The notes below the pieces were generated by a model. That model had not been told where the DNA came from and ran no database searches. It saw nothing but the letters and a program-made list of their open reading frames with translations. Source: G958296245 sp963664035 (lineage in GTDB: Bacteria; Chloroflexota; Dehalococcoidia; Lucifugimonadales; G958296245). Taken from it: 64,000 bases of DNA. The position numbers were made by a program, and so were the translations under genes. Location: positions 1,116,001 to 1,180,000 of the forward strand of contig OY760867.2 in NCBI GenBank assembly GCA_963664035.2, in the 5' to 3' direction. Numbering within the stretch: position 1 is the stretch's first letter; every line of letters begins with the position of its first letter. Below are positions 7,468 to 16,901 of this stretch, one piece after another.

Positions 7468-8433
7468 CTAGGCGTTGACCCTGACCCTCGGGTCCGCGTA
7501 AGCGTACATCAGGTCGGCTGCCAGGTTCGCCAGCAGCACCAGCGTCGACACGATCATCGTCAGCCCCATGATCATCGGGTAGTCGCGCTGGCCCACCGCC
7601 TGGATCGTGAGCTGCCCCATGCCAGGCCACGTGAAGATAGCCTCCACCAGCAGCGCGCCGCCGAACAGCCCCGGCAGCCGCAGCATCGTCACCGTTATGA
7701 GCGGGATCAGCGCGTTGCGGAAGCCGTGCCGCAGCACCACCACGTGCTCCGACAGCCCCTTGGCGCGCGCCGTCGTCACGTAGTCGGCCTTCAGCACCTC
7801 CAGCATAGCCGTCCTCGCGTACCGCGTCTTCCCCGCCATCGTGTCTATCGACAGCACCAGCGCCGGCAGGATCAGGTGGTATATGTTGAGACGCAGGGAC
7901 AGCCCCTCGCCTGGCACGTACCCCATCCCGTGGGAAGGAAAAATCTCCCACACGAACGCGAACAGGTACAGCGCCAGCAGCGCGAAGAAGAACGTCGGGA
8001 TCGAGACGCCGAACAGCGAGGCGATGCCGAGGGTGTAGTCGTACATGCTGTACTGCTTGAGCGCGGCTATGATGCCGAATATCGTGCCCAGCACCGTGGA
8101 GAGGATCATCGCCGTCGCCGTCAGCTCCAGCGTGGGCAGTATCTTCGCGCTTATGCGCTTCAGCACCGGCTCGCCGGTGTAGTAGGAGTACCCCAGGTTG
8201 CCCCGCACGATCTGCCCCAACCACACGACGAAGCGCTCGGGCACAGACCTGTTCAGCCCCATCGCCTCGCGCAGCCTCTCCAGGTCCTGCGCCCCTGCCT
8301 CCAGCTCCTGCGGGTCGATCATCGCGTCGATGGCGTCGCCTGGCGCCAGGTTGATGAACGCGAACGTGCTGACCGCAATGAGCAGCAGCAGCGGCCCGGA
8401 GATCAGTATCCTGCGAAGAATATATGCCTGCAA
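7468..8433 (-). CDS. Peptide-type ABC transporter permease (DppB/OppB-like)
   Basis: A 321-residue inner-membrane permease with the family N-terminus YILRRILISGPLLLLIAVST, the periplasmic loop with a PERFVVWLGQIVRGNLGYSY segment and the cytoplasmic EAA loop (YVTTARAKGLSEHVVVLRHG). It should pair with the DppC-like permease 20 bases downstream to form the import channel. The start is TTG at 8433 with GGGAG upstream. The gene lies between the PHP-like protein and DppC, suggesting one transcript from the binding protein at 12.9 kb to the sialidase-like gene. Confidence 0.92.
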   Translation of the reverse strand: MQAYILRRILISGPLLLLIAVSTFAFINLAPGDAIDAMIDPQELEAGAQDLERLREAMGLNRSVPERFVVWLGQIVRGNLGYSYYTGEPVLKRISAKILPTLELTATAMILSTVLGTIFGIIAALKQYSMYDYTLGIASLFGVSIPTFFFALLALYLFAFVWEIFPSHGMGYVPGEGLSLRLNIYHLILPALVLSIDTMAGKTRYARTAMLEVLKADYVTTARAKGLSEHVVVLRHGFRNALIPLITVTMLRLPGLFGGALLVEAIFTWPGMGQLTIQAVGQRDYPMIMGLTMIVSTLVLLANLAADLMYAYADPRVRVNA

Positions 8434-8463
8434 AGACTATCTCCCGTCCTTGGACGGACTCTC

Positions 8464-10941
8464 TTACCGCACCGAAACGTATATCGGCGAAGAATACCCG
8501 ATTATCGGCCCCTTGGGGTACTCCGGCGACCGCTCCGTCTGCACCCGCACGATATAGTACCGCTCCCCCGCCTCGCGCCGCTCGTCGGCGAACGTCACCA
8601 CCGCCTGCCGCTCCCCCACCGTCCGGTGCTGGATGTACCCCCCGTCGCTCCAGAGCGAGACCGTCTCCACCGGCAGCGCCGCCGAGACCGACACGCTGAC
8701 CTCCACCGGTACGGACGCCTCGCCCTCCTGCCCCATCGGCACGCCCCCGGCCGTCACCCAGAGCCCCAGCTCCCCGCCCGCGCAGGCGTAGGTCCGCCGC
8801 TCCCTCAGCGCCTCGAACACCGCCTCCCCAGTCAGCTCCTTCGTCCAGAATCCCGTCGAGCACGCCCCCAGCGTCCGCATGTGGTGGTCGGTGCCGCCGA
8901 TGAACCCCAGCCGCGCCTTCTTCCACTCGATGAAGTTTATCGGAAATGGGAACTCCGAAGGCCCCCCGAACATCCCCTCCTCCGTCGCCAGCATGTCGCC
9001 GCGGCTGTGCAGCGCCTCCATCGCCCACTCGACCCGGGGGTCGTACAGGTGCGTGTGCGTATCCCCCACCAGGCCGTGGCCGCCCAGCTTGCCGTAGTCG
9101 TGGAAGTGCCGGTTGGCCATCACCATGTCGGGGAACCTGTCGTAGATGTCGTTGAACATCAGGTGGATGTCCAGGTCGCGCAGCAGTATGATGCGCAGCT
9201 CCTTCATCACCTCCTTGTCGTAGGTATAGAAGTTGATGTGCTGCCACGGCTGCTTGTTCCACTCGATCGCGTAGAGGGGGACGTATCCGGGCGTGTCCTC
9301 GCGCTCCATCAGGTCGAGCCTCTGAAGGTAGTCGGCGTCCGAGAGCCGCTGGTGGTCGGCTATGCACAGCACCCGGTAGCCCAGCACGTCCCGCTGCAGC
9401 CTCATGTTGTCTATCGGGTCCCCGTCGCGCACCGGCGAGCACGACGAGTGAGACGTGTGGTCGTGAAGGTCGCCGAAGACCAGCTCGTAGCCCTCCGGCG
9501 CCGCTGGGAGCGCGGGCGCGTGAGTGGGCGGGTTCGCCGGCTTCAAGTCCACGGCCCGCAGCGTCTCTATCCCCTCGTGCATCCGGGGCAGCCCGGCCGG
9601 GGCGGCCCCGTTCTGGTCGAGCGCCCGCAGGGGTACGGAGACCACCTCCACCCTGTGACTCCTCGTAGGCATCTGCGCCGCGTCGAAGCAGTGCCCCGCC
9701 GCGATCACGCCGCCCTCGAGGGCGTCCAGCCCATAGACGTGGTGCGAGAACCCCACCGGCTCCGTCACCCGCGCCGGCTCGCTCCACCGCACGCCGTTGA
9801 AGTGAGTCATCGCCAGGTACCACCCCTCCCTGTGGTGATATAGGTGCCTGTTCCGGTTGAACCGCCCGTCCACTATCCACGGCGCCATGTACGTCGGCTC
9901 CATGTCCGGCTGGAACATGCGGAACGCGCACGCCAGGCCGTCCGCCGTGCCTACCAGCCTTGGGTTCGACGGCGTCATGTTGATCGCCGAGTCCAGGTCG
10001 CCGCCCCGGCTGAAGGAGCGCAGCTCGACCGGCAGCAGCCCGCCGGACCACGTGCCCGGCCCGTCCGAGACCTCCCCGGTCTCCAGGTCGACGCTCCGCA
10101 GCCACAGCCGCCGCACCTGGTCGACCCGCACGTCGAAACCCCACGCCGGGCTCGACTCCCACGTCACCAGGACCGTGCCGTCGCCGGCCAATATGGCCCG
10201 AGGCCGGAAGTTGAGCGGATCGCCCGAGGAGACCCTTATCGCATCCGCCTCTATCGCATCCGCCTCGGCGCTGCCCGCGACCAAGGCCTCTATGTGGGAC
10301 TCGCCGTCCCGGAAGACCTCGTACGCGACGGCAACCCCGCCGCGCACAGGCGCCAGGCTGGGGAACCTCCCCTCGATCTCGGCAATCGCCTCGCCGTGCT
10401 CGTCCGTTACGCGCGCCCAGTCACCTACGCCGTCGCGGCGCACCCAGGCGCACCGCAACGCGCCGTCCGCGCCCCGCGCGAGCGATGGCGTCTGCGCTAT
10501 CTCGCGGCCGGAGTAGAGTGTCGCCGTCCCGCCCCCTGCGTGGAGCTTGACCGTCCATACGCCGTCGTCGAGGGCCGTCCACAGGAAAGCGGGGTCATCC
10601 CCGCCCACTGCCGCTATGCCCGAGAACTGCTCCGCCGTCTCGGAGTGGAGCAGCCGGACCGTGCCGCCCGCGCTCTCCAGCAGCTCCAGCCGTGGGCGCA
10701 GAGACATGAACGCCCGCGCCCACTCCTCGTAGGTCTTGCCGGGGTAGAGCAGGGCCTTGGCGTGCTCCCACTCCGTATCCGCGTCCATGTTCCGCACGAA
10801 GCGGCCGTCGACGTCATCCATCGTGACGACGCCCAGCGCCCAGCCGTCGGGTGTCGCGGCGAGGTCGCACTCGTGCCCGCCGTCCGCGGTGTGGAGCAGA
10901 CGCGGCGAAGACGCGGCCCGGCTCGCGTCGGTCTCTATCAT
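8464..10941 (-). CDS. Large two-part protein: propeller-like N-terminus and PHP-type metal-dependent domain
   Basis: An 825-residue protein without a signal peptide. The first ~470 residues are rich in short Trp/Gly beta repeats (WTVKLHAGGGTATLYSG, LRCAWVRRDG) like a beta propeller. From about residue 480 there is a PHP-superfamily domain: GDLHDHTSHSS (HxH), CIADHQ (DH), a later HxH in GDTHTHLYD, and GGTDHH near the end. This matches the metal-ligand order of PHP/DUF3604-type hydrolases. It lies between the solute-binding protein and the permeases, an unusual place for an enzyme, so it may process the imported substrate. The reaction is not known. Confidence 0.7.
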   Translation of the reverse strand: MIETDASRAASSPRLLHTADGGHECDLAATPDGWALGVVTMDDVDGRFVRNMDADTEWEHAKALLYPGKTYEEWARAFMSLRPRLELLESAGGTVRLLHSETAEQFSGIAAVGGDDPAFLWTALDDGVWTVKLHAGGGTATLYSGREIAQTPSLARGADGALRCAWVRRDGVGDWARVTDEHGEAIAEIEGRFPSLAPVRGGVAVAYEVFRDGESHIEALVAGSAEADAIEADAIRVSSGDPLNFRPRAILAGDGTVLVTWESSPAWGFDVRVDQVRRLWLRSVDLETGEVSDGPGTWSGGLLPVELRSFSRGGDLDSAINMTPSNPRLVGTADGLACAFRMFQPDMEPTYMAPWIVDGRFNRNRHLYHHREGWYLAMTHFNGVRWSEPARVTEPVGFSHHVYGLDALEGGVIAAGHCFDAAQMPTRSHRVEVVSVPLRALDQNGAAPAGLPRMHEGIETLRAVDLKPANPPTHAPALPAAPEGYELVFGDLHDHTSHSSCSPVRDGDPIDNMRLQRDVLGYRVLCIADHQRLSDADYLQRLDLMEREDTPGYVPLYAIEWNKQPWQHINFYTYDKEVMKELRIILLRDLDIHLMFNDIYDRFPDMVMANRHFHDYGKLGGHGLVGDTHTHLYDPRVEWAMEALHSRGDMLATEEGMFGGPSEFPFPINFIEWKKARLGFIGGTDHHMRTLGACSTGFWTKELTGEAVFEALRERRTYACAGGELGLWVTAGGVPMGQEGEASVPVEVSVSVSAALPVETVSLWSDGGYIQHRTVGERQAVVTFADERREAGERYYIVRVQTERSPEYPKGPIIGYSSPIYVSVR

Positions 10942-10955
10942 CGTGTCAGTCCATA

Positions 10956-10991
10956 ACCGGTTAGGGGCGCGCTCAGGCGCCCCTAACCGGT
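10956..10991. promoter_or_regulatory. Perfect 15-bp-stem hairpin between binding protein and downstream operon
   Basis: ACCGGTTAGGGGCGC (10956-10970) pairs exactly with GCGCCCCTAACCGGT (10977-10991) around a 6-base loop. It lies in the 70-base gap after the solute-binding protein gene. Such intercistronic hairpins commonly keep the binding-protein mRNA in excess over permease mRNA. There is no T-run, so a terminator is less likely. The core again contains TAGGGGC. Confidence 0.6.
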
Positions 10992-11011
10992 CCTAGTCTT
11001 TCTATCCGGTC

Positions 11012-12919
11012 CTAGCTGTCCAGGTCCCACTGCTCGACGTGGAAGTTCCACACGTCGAGCCGGTGAGTGAAGCTGGGCGCCACCTGCACGTCGTACAGGC
11101 TCGTCGGGTCGCCAACGCTGTCGAAGTGCGGTATCCGCACCTTCTTCGTCATGGCGTACCACGAGTTGGTCATGTACGTCGTGGACAGCGGCATGTCCTG
11201 CATCAGTATCTCCGCGATCTCCCGGTAGATCTTCACCCTCTCCTTCGGATCGATCGCGTTGCCGCCCGCCTCTATCATCTTGTCGAACTCCGGGCTGGCG
11301 TAGCGCATCAGGTTCTCCGAGTTCGTGTGAAGCCGGTTCTTCAGGAAGCCGTCCGGGTCCGAGTGGACGCTGAACCCGCCCGTGAAGATGTCGAACTCGC
11401 CGTTCTCGATCTTCTCCGTGCGCGCCGCGCCGTCAACCGTGTCATACTCGATCGTCATCCCGACGTCCGCCAGCATCTGCTGCACGGCGGCAAGCTGCGC
11501 CGATGCCTTCTCGTCCCTCGGAGTCCCCGTCAGCACCTTGACCACCCTGCTCGAGTCCCAGCCGGCCTCCGCCAGCAGAGCGCGCGACCTGTCGGGGTCG
11601 TACGCGAACCGGTCCTTCCACGCCGGGTCCTGGTACCACGAGTGCGTCAACGGGTTGTTGTAGATAGTGCCGTTGCCCGTGCTGAAGACGTTGATGATCT
11701 TCTGCCTGTCCAGCGCGTGCAGGAAGGCGTGTCGTATGCGCGAGTCCCGCAGGTCCTCGACGTCATGGTTCCAAGCATAGGAGCCGATGACCGACCCCTG
11801 GACCCCCTTCACCGTGAAGCGCGGGTCCGCTATCAGCGCCGCGTTCCCCTCGGGCGTCAGCCCGTGGTACAGGATGTCCAGCTCGCCGCGCGTCATCGCT
11901 ATCTGCCGAGCGTCCCTCTGCTGGATCATGTTGATCAGAACGTGGTCCAGATTGGGCCTGCCGAAGTGGTAGTCGTCGTTGGCGTCCAGCAGCGCGAACT
12001 GGTCGGACACGTGCTCGACGAACTTGAACGGCCCAGACCCGACAGGTATCTCCGCGTTCGTGAACGACGGGTGCGTCTGCATGTCCGCCGGCGCCACGTT
12101 GCCGTAGATGTGCTCGGGGTAGATCGGGTTCCGAAGCGAGCAGCACGTCTGGAAGAAGATCGTGCTCGGGTTCTCCATGTCGAACCTGATCGTGTAGTCG
12201 TCGATCACCACCAGGCCTTCGACCGAATCGGCGTTTCCATCAAGGTAGTCCTGGCCGCCCTTGACTATCGTGAAGGACGAAGCCTTCCAGGACGGGAACT
12301 CAGGCTCCAGCAACGCCGTCCACATGAACCTGATGTCTTCCGCCGTCACCGGCTCGCCGTCGTGCCACCTGGCGTCCTTCCGTAGGAAGAACGTGTAGGA
12401 CGTGGCGTCCGGCGCGACCTCCCACCTCTCCGCCAGGTCTGGCACGAAGAAGCCGTTGGGGTTCGGCATCGCTATGCGCGAGTACACCAAGTCGAACAAG
12501 AGCGACATGCCCGAGCTCTTGGCCAGGTGCGTCACGATGTTCGGGTAGGTCTGCCCGATGGCGAAGCGCATCGTCTTCGGCTCCTGGTCCACCATCACCT
12601 GCACCTCGCTCTCCACCACCTTCACCACCTCGACGGGCACCTCCTTGATCACCTCTTTCTCGACCACGACCTCCTTCTCCACCACCACCTGCTTCTCGAC
12701 CTCCACCGGCACCTCCTTGATCACCTCCACCTCCTTGACCACCTCGACCTCCTTCACAACTTCCACCTCCCTGTCGACCATCACCTCCACCGGCACCTCC
12801 CTGATCACCTCGACCTCTACCTCCTTGACTACCTCCACCTCCCTCGTACAAGCCAGAGCGCTCGCAAGGGCAAGCACAACGGCGCCGATCAAAAACAACC
12901 GGATTTTGCCGCCAACCAT
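11012..12919 (-). CDS. Extracellular solute-binding lipoprotein, family 5, with repetitive stalk
   Basis: A 635-residue lipoprotein (signal LIGAVVLALASALAC, lipid Cys about residue 24). Residues about 25-115 are an extraordinary stalk of repeated VEV/VKEVEV/VIKEVPVEV units. From about 120 the SBP_bac_5 domain follows, with the typical YSRIAMPNPNGFFVPDLAER, SYTFFLRKDARWHDGEPVTA and DLRDSRIRHAFLHALDRQKI segments. It would capture peptides or similar compounds and hand them to the permeases downstream. AGGAGG lies 8 bases before the ATG. It is the first gene of the minus-strand operon. Confidence 0.92.
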   Translation of the reverse strand: MVGGKIRLFLIGAVVLALASALACTREVEVVKEVEVEVIREVPVEVMVDREVEVVKEVEVVKEVEVIKEVPVEVEKQVVVEKEVVVEKEVIKEVPVEVVKVVESEVQVMVDQEPKTMRFAIGQTYPNIVTHLAKSSGMSLLFDLVYSRIAMPNPNGFFVPDLAERWEVAPDATSYTFFLRKDARWHDGEPVTAEDIRFMWTALLEPEFPSWKASSFTIVKGGQDYLDGNADSVEGLVVIDDYTIRFDMENPSTIFFQTCCSLRNPIYPEHIYGNVAPADMQTHPSFTNAEIPVGSGPFKFVEHVSDQFALLDANDDYHFGRPNLDHVLINMIQQRDARQIAMTRGELDILYHGLTPEGNAALIADPRFTVKGVQGSVIGSYAWNHDVEDLRDSRIRHAFLHALDRQKIINVFSTGNGTIYNNPLTHSWYQDPAWKDRFAYDPDRSRALLAEAGWDSSRVVKVLTGTPRDEKASAQLAAVQQMLADVGMTIEYDTVDGAARTEKIENGEFDIFTGGFSVHSDPDGFLKNRLHTNSENLMRYASPEFDKMIEAGGNAIDPKERVKIYREIAEILMQDMPLSTTYMTNSWYAMTKKVRIPHFDSVGDPTSLYDVQVAPSFTHRLDVWNFHVEQWDLDS

Positions 12920-13028
12920 AATCGGGCCTCCTGAAAAGTCTCCGGCGCCACTCCTTCAAGATGGGGCCAGTGGACGGTTAATACCACAATTCAACGCCCT
13001 CAGTCAACCGCGAGCCCCACCACACCAC

Positions 13029-13151
13029 GTAACTGTTCAGAGTACGGGAGGACAGCCACAGGGGCTGCACCCTACGGGATGGAAGCTGTATCGTAGGGGC
13101 GTCCCTTGTGGGCGCCCTGGACCGAGGAACGCACCAACTCTGAACAGTTAC
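13029..13151. mobile_element. MITE-like element family 1, copy A
   Basis: 123 bp with perfect 15-bp terminal inverted repeats (GTAACTGTTCAGAGT at 13029-13043 and its complement at 13137-13151). Flanks CACACCAC (13021-13028) and CCCACCAC (13152-13159) match at 7 of 8 bases, consistent with an 8-bp target duplication. One internal GTAGGGGC hairpin unit is present. There is no coding capacity. Other copies lie at 18043-18749, 23941-24054 and 40991-41081. Confidence 0.8.
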
Positions 13152-13163
13152 CCCACCACCGCT

Positions 13164-13312
13164 CCCCATCCCACCTTCAGCGCCATATCTATCAGCCATC
13201 ACCCCGTAGGGGCTGGTTTCAAACCAGCCCTCCCCCTTGCCGTAGGGGCTGGTTTCAAACCAGCCCTCCCCTTGCCGTAGAGCGTCACCGCCATCTATGT
13301 GGGGGATTTCGG
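13164..13312. mobile_element. MITE-like element family 2, copy 1 (hairpin unit duplicated)
   Basis: Related to the 121-bp elements at 17202, 17328, 27220 and 42249, but its internal unit (GTAGGGGCTGGTTTCAAACC plus flank, about 38 bp) occurs twice in tandem. The left terminal repeat is degraded and the right end (GTGGGGGATTTCGG) is recognisable. The target duplication is unclear. Confidence 0.65.
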
Positions 13313-13382
13313 GCCCCACCAAATCCCCCGTCAAAACACGCAAGAGAGGCGTCGCCGCCGCGTTGGGCCTGGAAACGTTACC

Positions 13383-15737
13383 TCACTCCGGAAGCCTGTA
13401 TATCGTGAACCCCCCTTCCTGGAACACCGTGTCCATGAACGACGCGAATTTCCCCAGGCCGCCGCTCCCGTACCTGCGCTCCTCCCGCGGCCCCACGACG
13501 ACGTAGCTGGCGCCGTACTTCTCCAGCAGCGCCCGGGCCTCCCCTTCGTCGTCGGTCGTGTATATCGCCGCCACGTCCTCCTCTCGCCCCGCGAACGGCT
13601 CCCGCGATCCCCTCCATTGAAACTCGTGGTCAGGCCAGCCGAGCACCGTGGGAACCCCCGTGCTGGCGGACACGCGCCCGTGCTCGGTGTAGTCGCCGCC
13701 GACGGCCTCCACGATCCCGGCCCCGCGCGGCGCCGTCTCGCGCAGGAACTCTATCGCCCGCCGCTCGTCGGCGGCCACGTACGCCAGCCCGTCCAACGTC
13801 GCCGCCCGACCGCCCTGGTCCGCCTTCGTGGCCGCCGCCGCCAGCGTGTAGTAGAGCGACCAGCACGCCAGCAGCACCACCGCCGCCGCCCACGCGCCGG
13901 TCCAGAACCGCTTCCTCTCGCGCAGGCGACCCCACAGGCCGGCCCAGTAGTAGACGGCGAATCCGCCCGCCACCGCCAGCAGCGCCCACGCCTGGTAGTA
14001 CAGCTTGAACACCGTGTTCATCCGCTCGGTGGCGCCCCCGAAGGTGTCGTCCACGTACAGCAATTCCGGCCCCATGATGAGCAGAAGCCCCGCGGCGGCC
14101 AGCGCCAGCGCGAACGACCGGCCCGCCCGGGCCGGCTCCTCCCTGGCGACCCACGTCGCCCCATACGCCGCTACGCCGACCAGCAGCCCAAGCGGCAGCA
14201 CGTGCATGAAGCGGCCGGGCAGCGCCGACAGTTCGCCCCCTCTCCCCAGGTGCAGGACCGCCCACGCCGCGAACGGCAGGAAGGCCACCCCCAGCGCCAG
14301 CAGCGTCAGACGCGCCCAGTCCGCCTTCACCCTCGTCTGCCAGAACGCGGCCAGCGCGAAGGGCGCGACCACCGCCAACGGCAGCGCCCACACGATGAGC
14401 AGGTGTACGGGGCGCGAGACCGCGACGAGCACCGAGCGCTGGGAATACTCCCCGACCGGCGATATGCCCGACACCTGCCCGCTGAAGAAGCCCGCGAAGT
14501 ACGGTAGGTAGAGCAGCAGCGCCGCCGCCAGCACGCCGAGCGCCAGCGGAAGAGACCCCAGGGCAAGCTGCTTCGGATAGCCGCCGCGCGCCGCGTAGGC
14601 CCTGAGCGCCAGCACCCCCGCCAGCAGACCCCAGAAGACGGGCAGGTCCCACATGTTCGTGAAGGCGAGCCCGCCCAGCAGGAAGGCGAGGAAGAGCGGC
14701 CCAACGAGGCCCTTGTAGTCCGTGGGCCTCCACCCCGCCCAGGGCGTCCTGAACAGGTCCCACAGCGCCCCCACGAAGAGCAGCGCGAACGGCAGGGACG
14801 TAACGTGCGGGTGCAGGTCGCCGAGCACGTAGCTGAACGCCGGGAACTCCTGGATCGTGTAGTCGGTCTGTACGCCGCCGTCGAACGAGCCGATGACCCT
14901 GCTCGCGCGCCACCACCACATGAACTCCTGGGGCCTCCACGACTCCGTTACCGCCGCCGCCGGGCCGGTTATGCCCCCGATGCCCAGCCAGCCCCAGAAC
15001 CCCTCCGACCCCATCCCGTTCGCCCGGATGAACTCGATCAGCCCCTGCAGGTTCGCCGCCGCCGTCAGCAGCAGCGCGCCAGCAAGCCCGGCGCCGACCG
15101 CGTACCGCACCCTGCGCGGCCCAGGGCCTGCCATCGAGTAGACGATCCCGAAGATGGCCGATGCGCTCATCGCCGGGATTAGGGCGAGCGACAGGTTGTA
15201 GGAGACGCTGGACACGATCCCCGTAAGCTCGCTGACCGACCCCATCATCCAGTAGCCGAAGTAGTAGTAGCTGACCGTCTCGCCCAGCAGCCACGGGTCC
15301 TCCGGCTGCCCCAAGAACGACCGGATGGAGGCGTTGAGGAACGCGAAGTCCATCGGCTGCTCCGTGTGGTTTATGGCCGGGTCGCGCGACTTGTACACCG
15401 TCCAGCCGATGAAGACGACGAGGAACAGGACCTCCGACGCGATCAGGGACGCCCGCTCCCGCGCGACCAGCTCCCGGATCTGGGCCCGGTTGCGCCAGGC
15501 GTACCAGCCCGAAAGGCCGCCCAGGGCAGCCAGCAGCGCCAGGGCGGTGGCCTGCGTGCTGGGCGCCGCCCGCAGCGCGCCGAGCATCCAGAGCAGGTAG
15601 CCCAGGACCATGATCCCCAAGGGCTTGCTGAGGCTGAACCCGCCGTCCCTCAGCTTCGGCAACAGCCGGTGGGCGAGCGGGAACGCGATGAGGCCCAGCG
15701 CCTCTACGGCGGCCAGCCAGAGGAGGACGTTCACCAT
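13383..15737 (-). CDS. DUF2298 (Chlor_Arch_YYY) multi-pass membrane protein
   Basis: A 784-residue integral membrane protein with about 15 or more hydrophobic segments. It carries the family's eponymous tyrosine motif, ETVSYYYFGYWMMG, near residue 155, and the AINHTEQPMDFAFLNA segment before it. The last ~120 residues (from RAIEFLRETAPRGA) form a soluble domain. The family is known mainly from Chloroflexi and archaea and resembles GT-C type glycosyltransferases in topology. Its function is not established, so a cell-surface glycan or lipid role is inference. It starts 30 bases after ftsY on the same strand. Confidence 0.85.
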   Translation of the reverse strand: MVNVLLWLAAVEALGLIAFPLAHRLLPKLRDGGFSLSKPLGIMVLGYLLWMLGALRAAPSTQATALALLAALGGLSGWYAWRNRAQIRELVARERASLIASEVLFLVVFIGWTVYKSRDPAINHTEQPMDFAFLNASIRSFLGQPEDPWLLGETVSYYYFGYWMMGSVSELTGIVSSVSYNLSLALIPAMSASAIFGIVYSMAGPGPRRVRYAVGAGLAGALLLTAAANLQGLIEFIRANGMGSEGFWGWLGIGGITGPAAAVTESWRPQEFMWWWRASRVIGSFDGGVQTDYTIQEFPAFSYVLGDLHPHVTSLPFALLFVGALWDLFRTPWAGWRPTDYKGLVGPLFLAFLLGGLAFTNMWDLPVFWGLLAGVLALRAYAARGGYPKQLALGSLPLALGVLAAALLLYLPYFAGFFSGQVSGISPVGEYSQRSVLVAVSRPVHLLIVWALPLAVVAPFALAAFWQTRVKADWARLTLLALGVAFLPFAAWAVLHLGRGGELSALPGRFMHVLPLGLLVGVAAYGATWVAREEPARAGRSFALALAAAGLLLIMGPELLYVDDTFGGATERMNTVFKLYYQAWALLAVAGGFAVYYWAGLWGRLRERKRFWTGAWAAAVVLLACWSLYYTLAAAATKADQGGRAATLDGLAYVAADERRAIEFLRETAPRGAGIVEAVGGDYTEHGRVSASTGVPTVLGWPDHEFQWRGSREPFAGREEDVAAIYTTDDEGEARALLEKYGASYVVVGPREERRYGSGGLGKFASFMDTVFQEGGFTIYRLPE

Positions 15738-15767
15738 TGCGCGCTCATCCCGGTCCCGGCAGGGGCG

Positions 15768-16703
15768 TCACTCTGCGCCGCTCGAGAACAGCGCCTCCAC
15801 GAACCCCTCGGGGTCGAAGGCGGCCATGTCCTCGGGCTGCTCGCCCGTCCCGACGTACAGCACCGGCAGCTTGAGCTCGTCGGCGACGGAGAAGACGACG
15901 CCGCCCTTGGCGGCGCCGTCCAGCTTTGCCAGCAACACCCCGTCGCAGCTCAACGCCTCGGTGAAGGCGCGGGCCTGGAACAGCCCGTTCTGGCCCGTGG
16001 TGGCGTCGATGGTGAGCAGTACGCGCACGCCGCCGCCATCCCTGTTCCGGGAGAGCACCCGCCGCACCTTCTTGATCTCCTCCATCAGGTTGTGCTTCGT
16101 GTGAAGGCGCCCCGCCGTATCGACTATCGCCACGTCCGCCCTGCGGCTGCGCGCCGCCTGTAGGGTGTCGTACGCCACCGCGCCCGGGTCCGCCCCGGCG
16201 CGGTGGGCGATCACGTCCACGCCGAGGCGCTCGCCCCACGCCTGCAGCTGCTCTATGGCCGCCGCCCTGAACGTGTCCGCGGCTCCCAGCAGCACCTGCT
16301 TGCCCTCGCCCGCGTACATGCTCGCCATCTTGGCGATGCTCGTCGTCTTGCCCGCTCCGTTGACGCCCACCATCAGCACCACCAGCGGGGGCTGCGTAGG
16401 CTCGCGGTCCCAGCCTGAGGAATCGACGCTGAGCACGGAGACCATCTCCTCCTTGAGCATCTCCAACGCCCTGTCGGAGTCGCCGTCGCCGCGCACCCGT
16501 TCCCTGAGGCCGTCCAGCAGCCGCATCGTCGGCGCCGCGCCCACGTCGGCCAGGATGAGAAGCTCCTCCAGCTCGTCCCAGAAGGCGGCGTCCAGCCTCG
16601 ATTCGCGGAAGATCGACGCGACGCGGCGGAACCACGCCCGGCGAGTCTTCTCGGTCGCGCGCTCCGTCTGCTCCTTCCATCGTCCGCCCAGGAATCGAGG
16701 CAT
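15768..16703 (-). CDS. ftsY: Signal recognition particle receptor FtsY
   Basis: A 311-residue SRP-family GTPase that docks ribosome-SRP complexes at the membrane. The N domain covers residues about 20-95. The G domain shows GVNGAGKTTSIAKMA (P-loop), DTFRAAAIEQL, DTAGR and a TKLDGAAKGG-like segment (AKLDGAAKGGVVFSVADELK). The C-terminus (GTGEQPEDMAAFDPEGFVEA) is family-typical. It lacks the long acidic A domain of E. coli FtsY, as in many Gram-positive-type phyla. The ATG at 16703 starts the gene; DUF2298 follows closely. Confidence 0.95.
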   Translation of the reverse strand: MPRFLGGRWKEQTERATEKTRRAWFRRVASIFRESRLDAAFWDELEELLILADVGAAPTMRLLDGLRERVRGDGDSDRALEMLKEEMVSVLSVDSSGWDREPTQPPLVVLMVGVNGAGKTTSIAKMASMYAGEGKQVLLGAADTFRAAAIEQLQAWGERLGVDVIAHRAGADPGAVAYDTLQAARSRRADVAIVDTAGRLHTKHNLMEEIKKVRRVLSRNRDGGGVRVLLTIDATTGQNGLFQARAFTEALSCDGVLLAKLDGAAKGGVVFSVADELKLPVLYVGTGEQPEDMAAFDPEGFVEALFSSGAE

Positions 16704-16901
16704 CTCAGGCTGCTCAGGGGGTTACGGCGGGGCCGTCGACCCGCGGTCCCATGGTGGGCGGCAATGGCGGATTCGCAGGGCGCGCCGAATCCGGCTCGCA
16801 ACCATGCGGAACTGCCGGGCCAATGGGCAGGACACCATCCCCGCGCTTCGGTCCGCGCCGGCTGGGGGGATGGACTGCAGGGGTGAGGTCCGCTGGGGCT
16901 G

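Noticed and set aside
7411..10956. Very long open frames opposite the ABC operon (810 and 370 codons on plus, 904 on minus in another frame)
   Set aside because: Compositions are Arg/Pro/His-rich shadows of GC-rich codons. The frames called instead have clear family motifs throughout.
13299..15294. Plus-strand 402-codon and minus-strand 554-codon frames over the DUF2298 gene
   Set aside because: Shadow frames with no recognisable protein; the DUF2298 frame is continuous and has its YYY motif.
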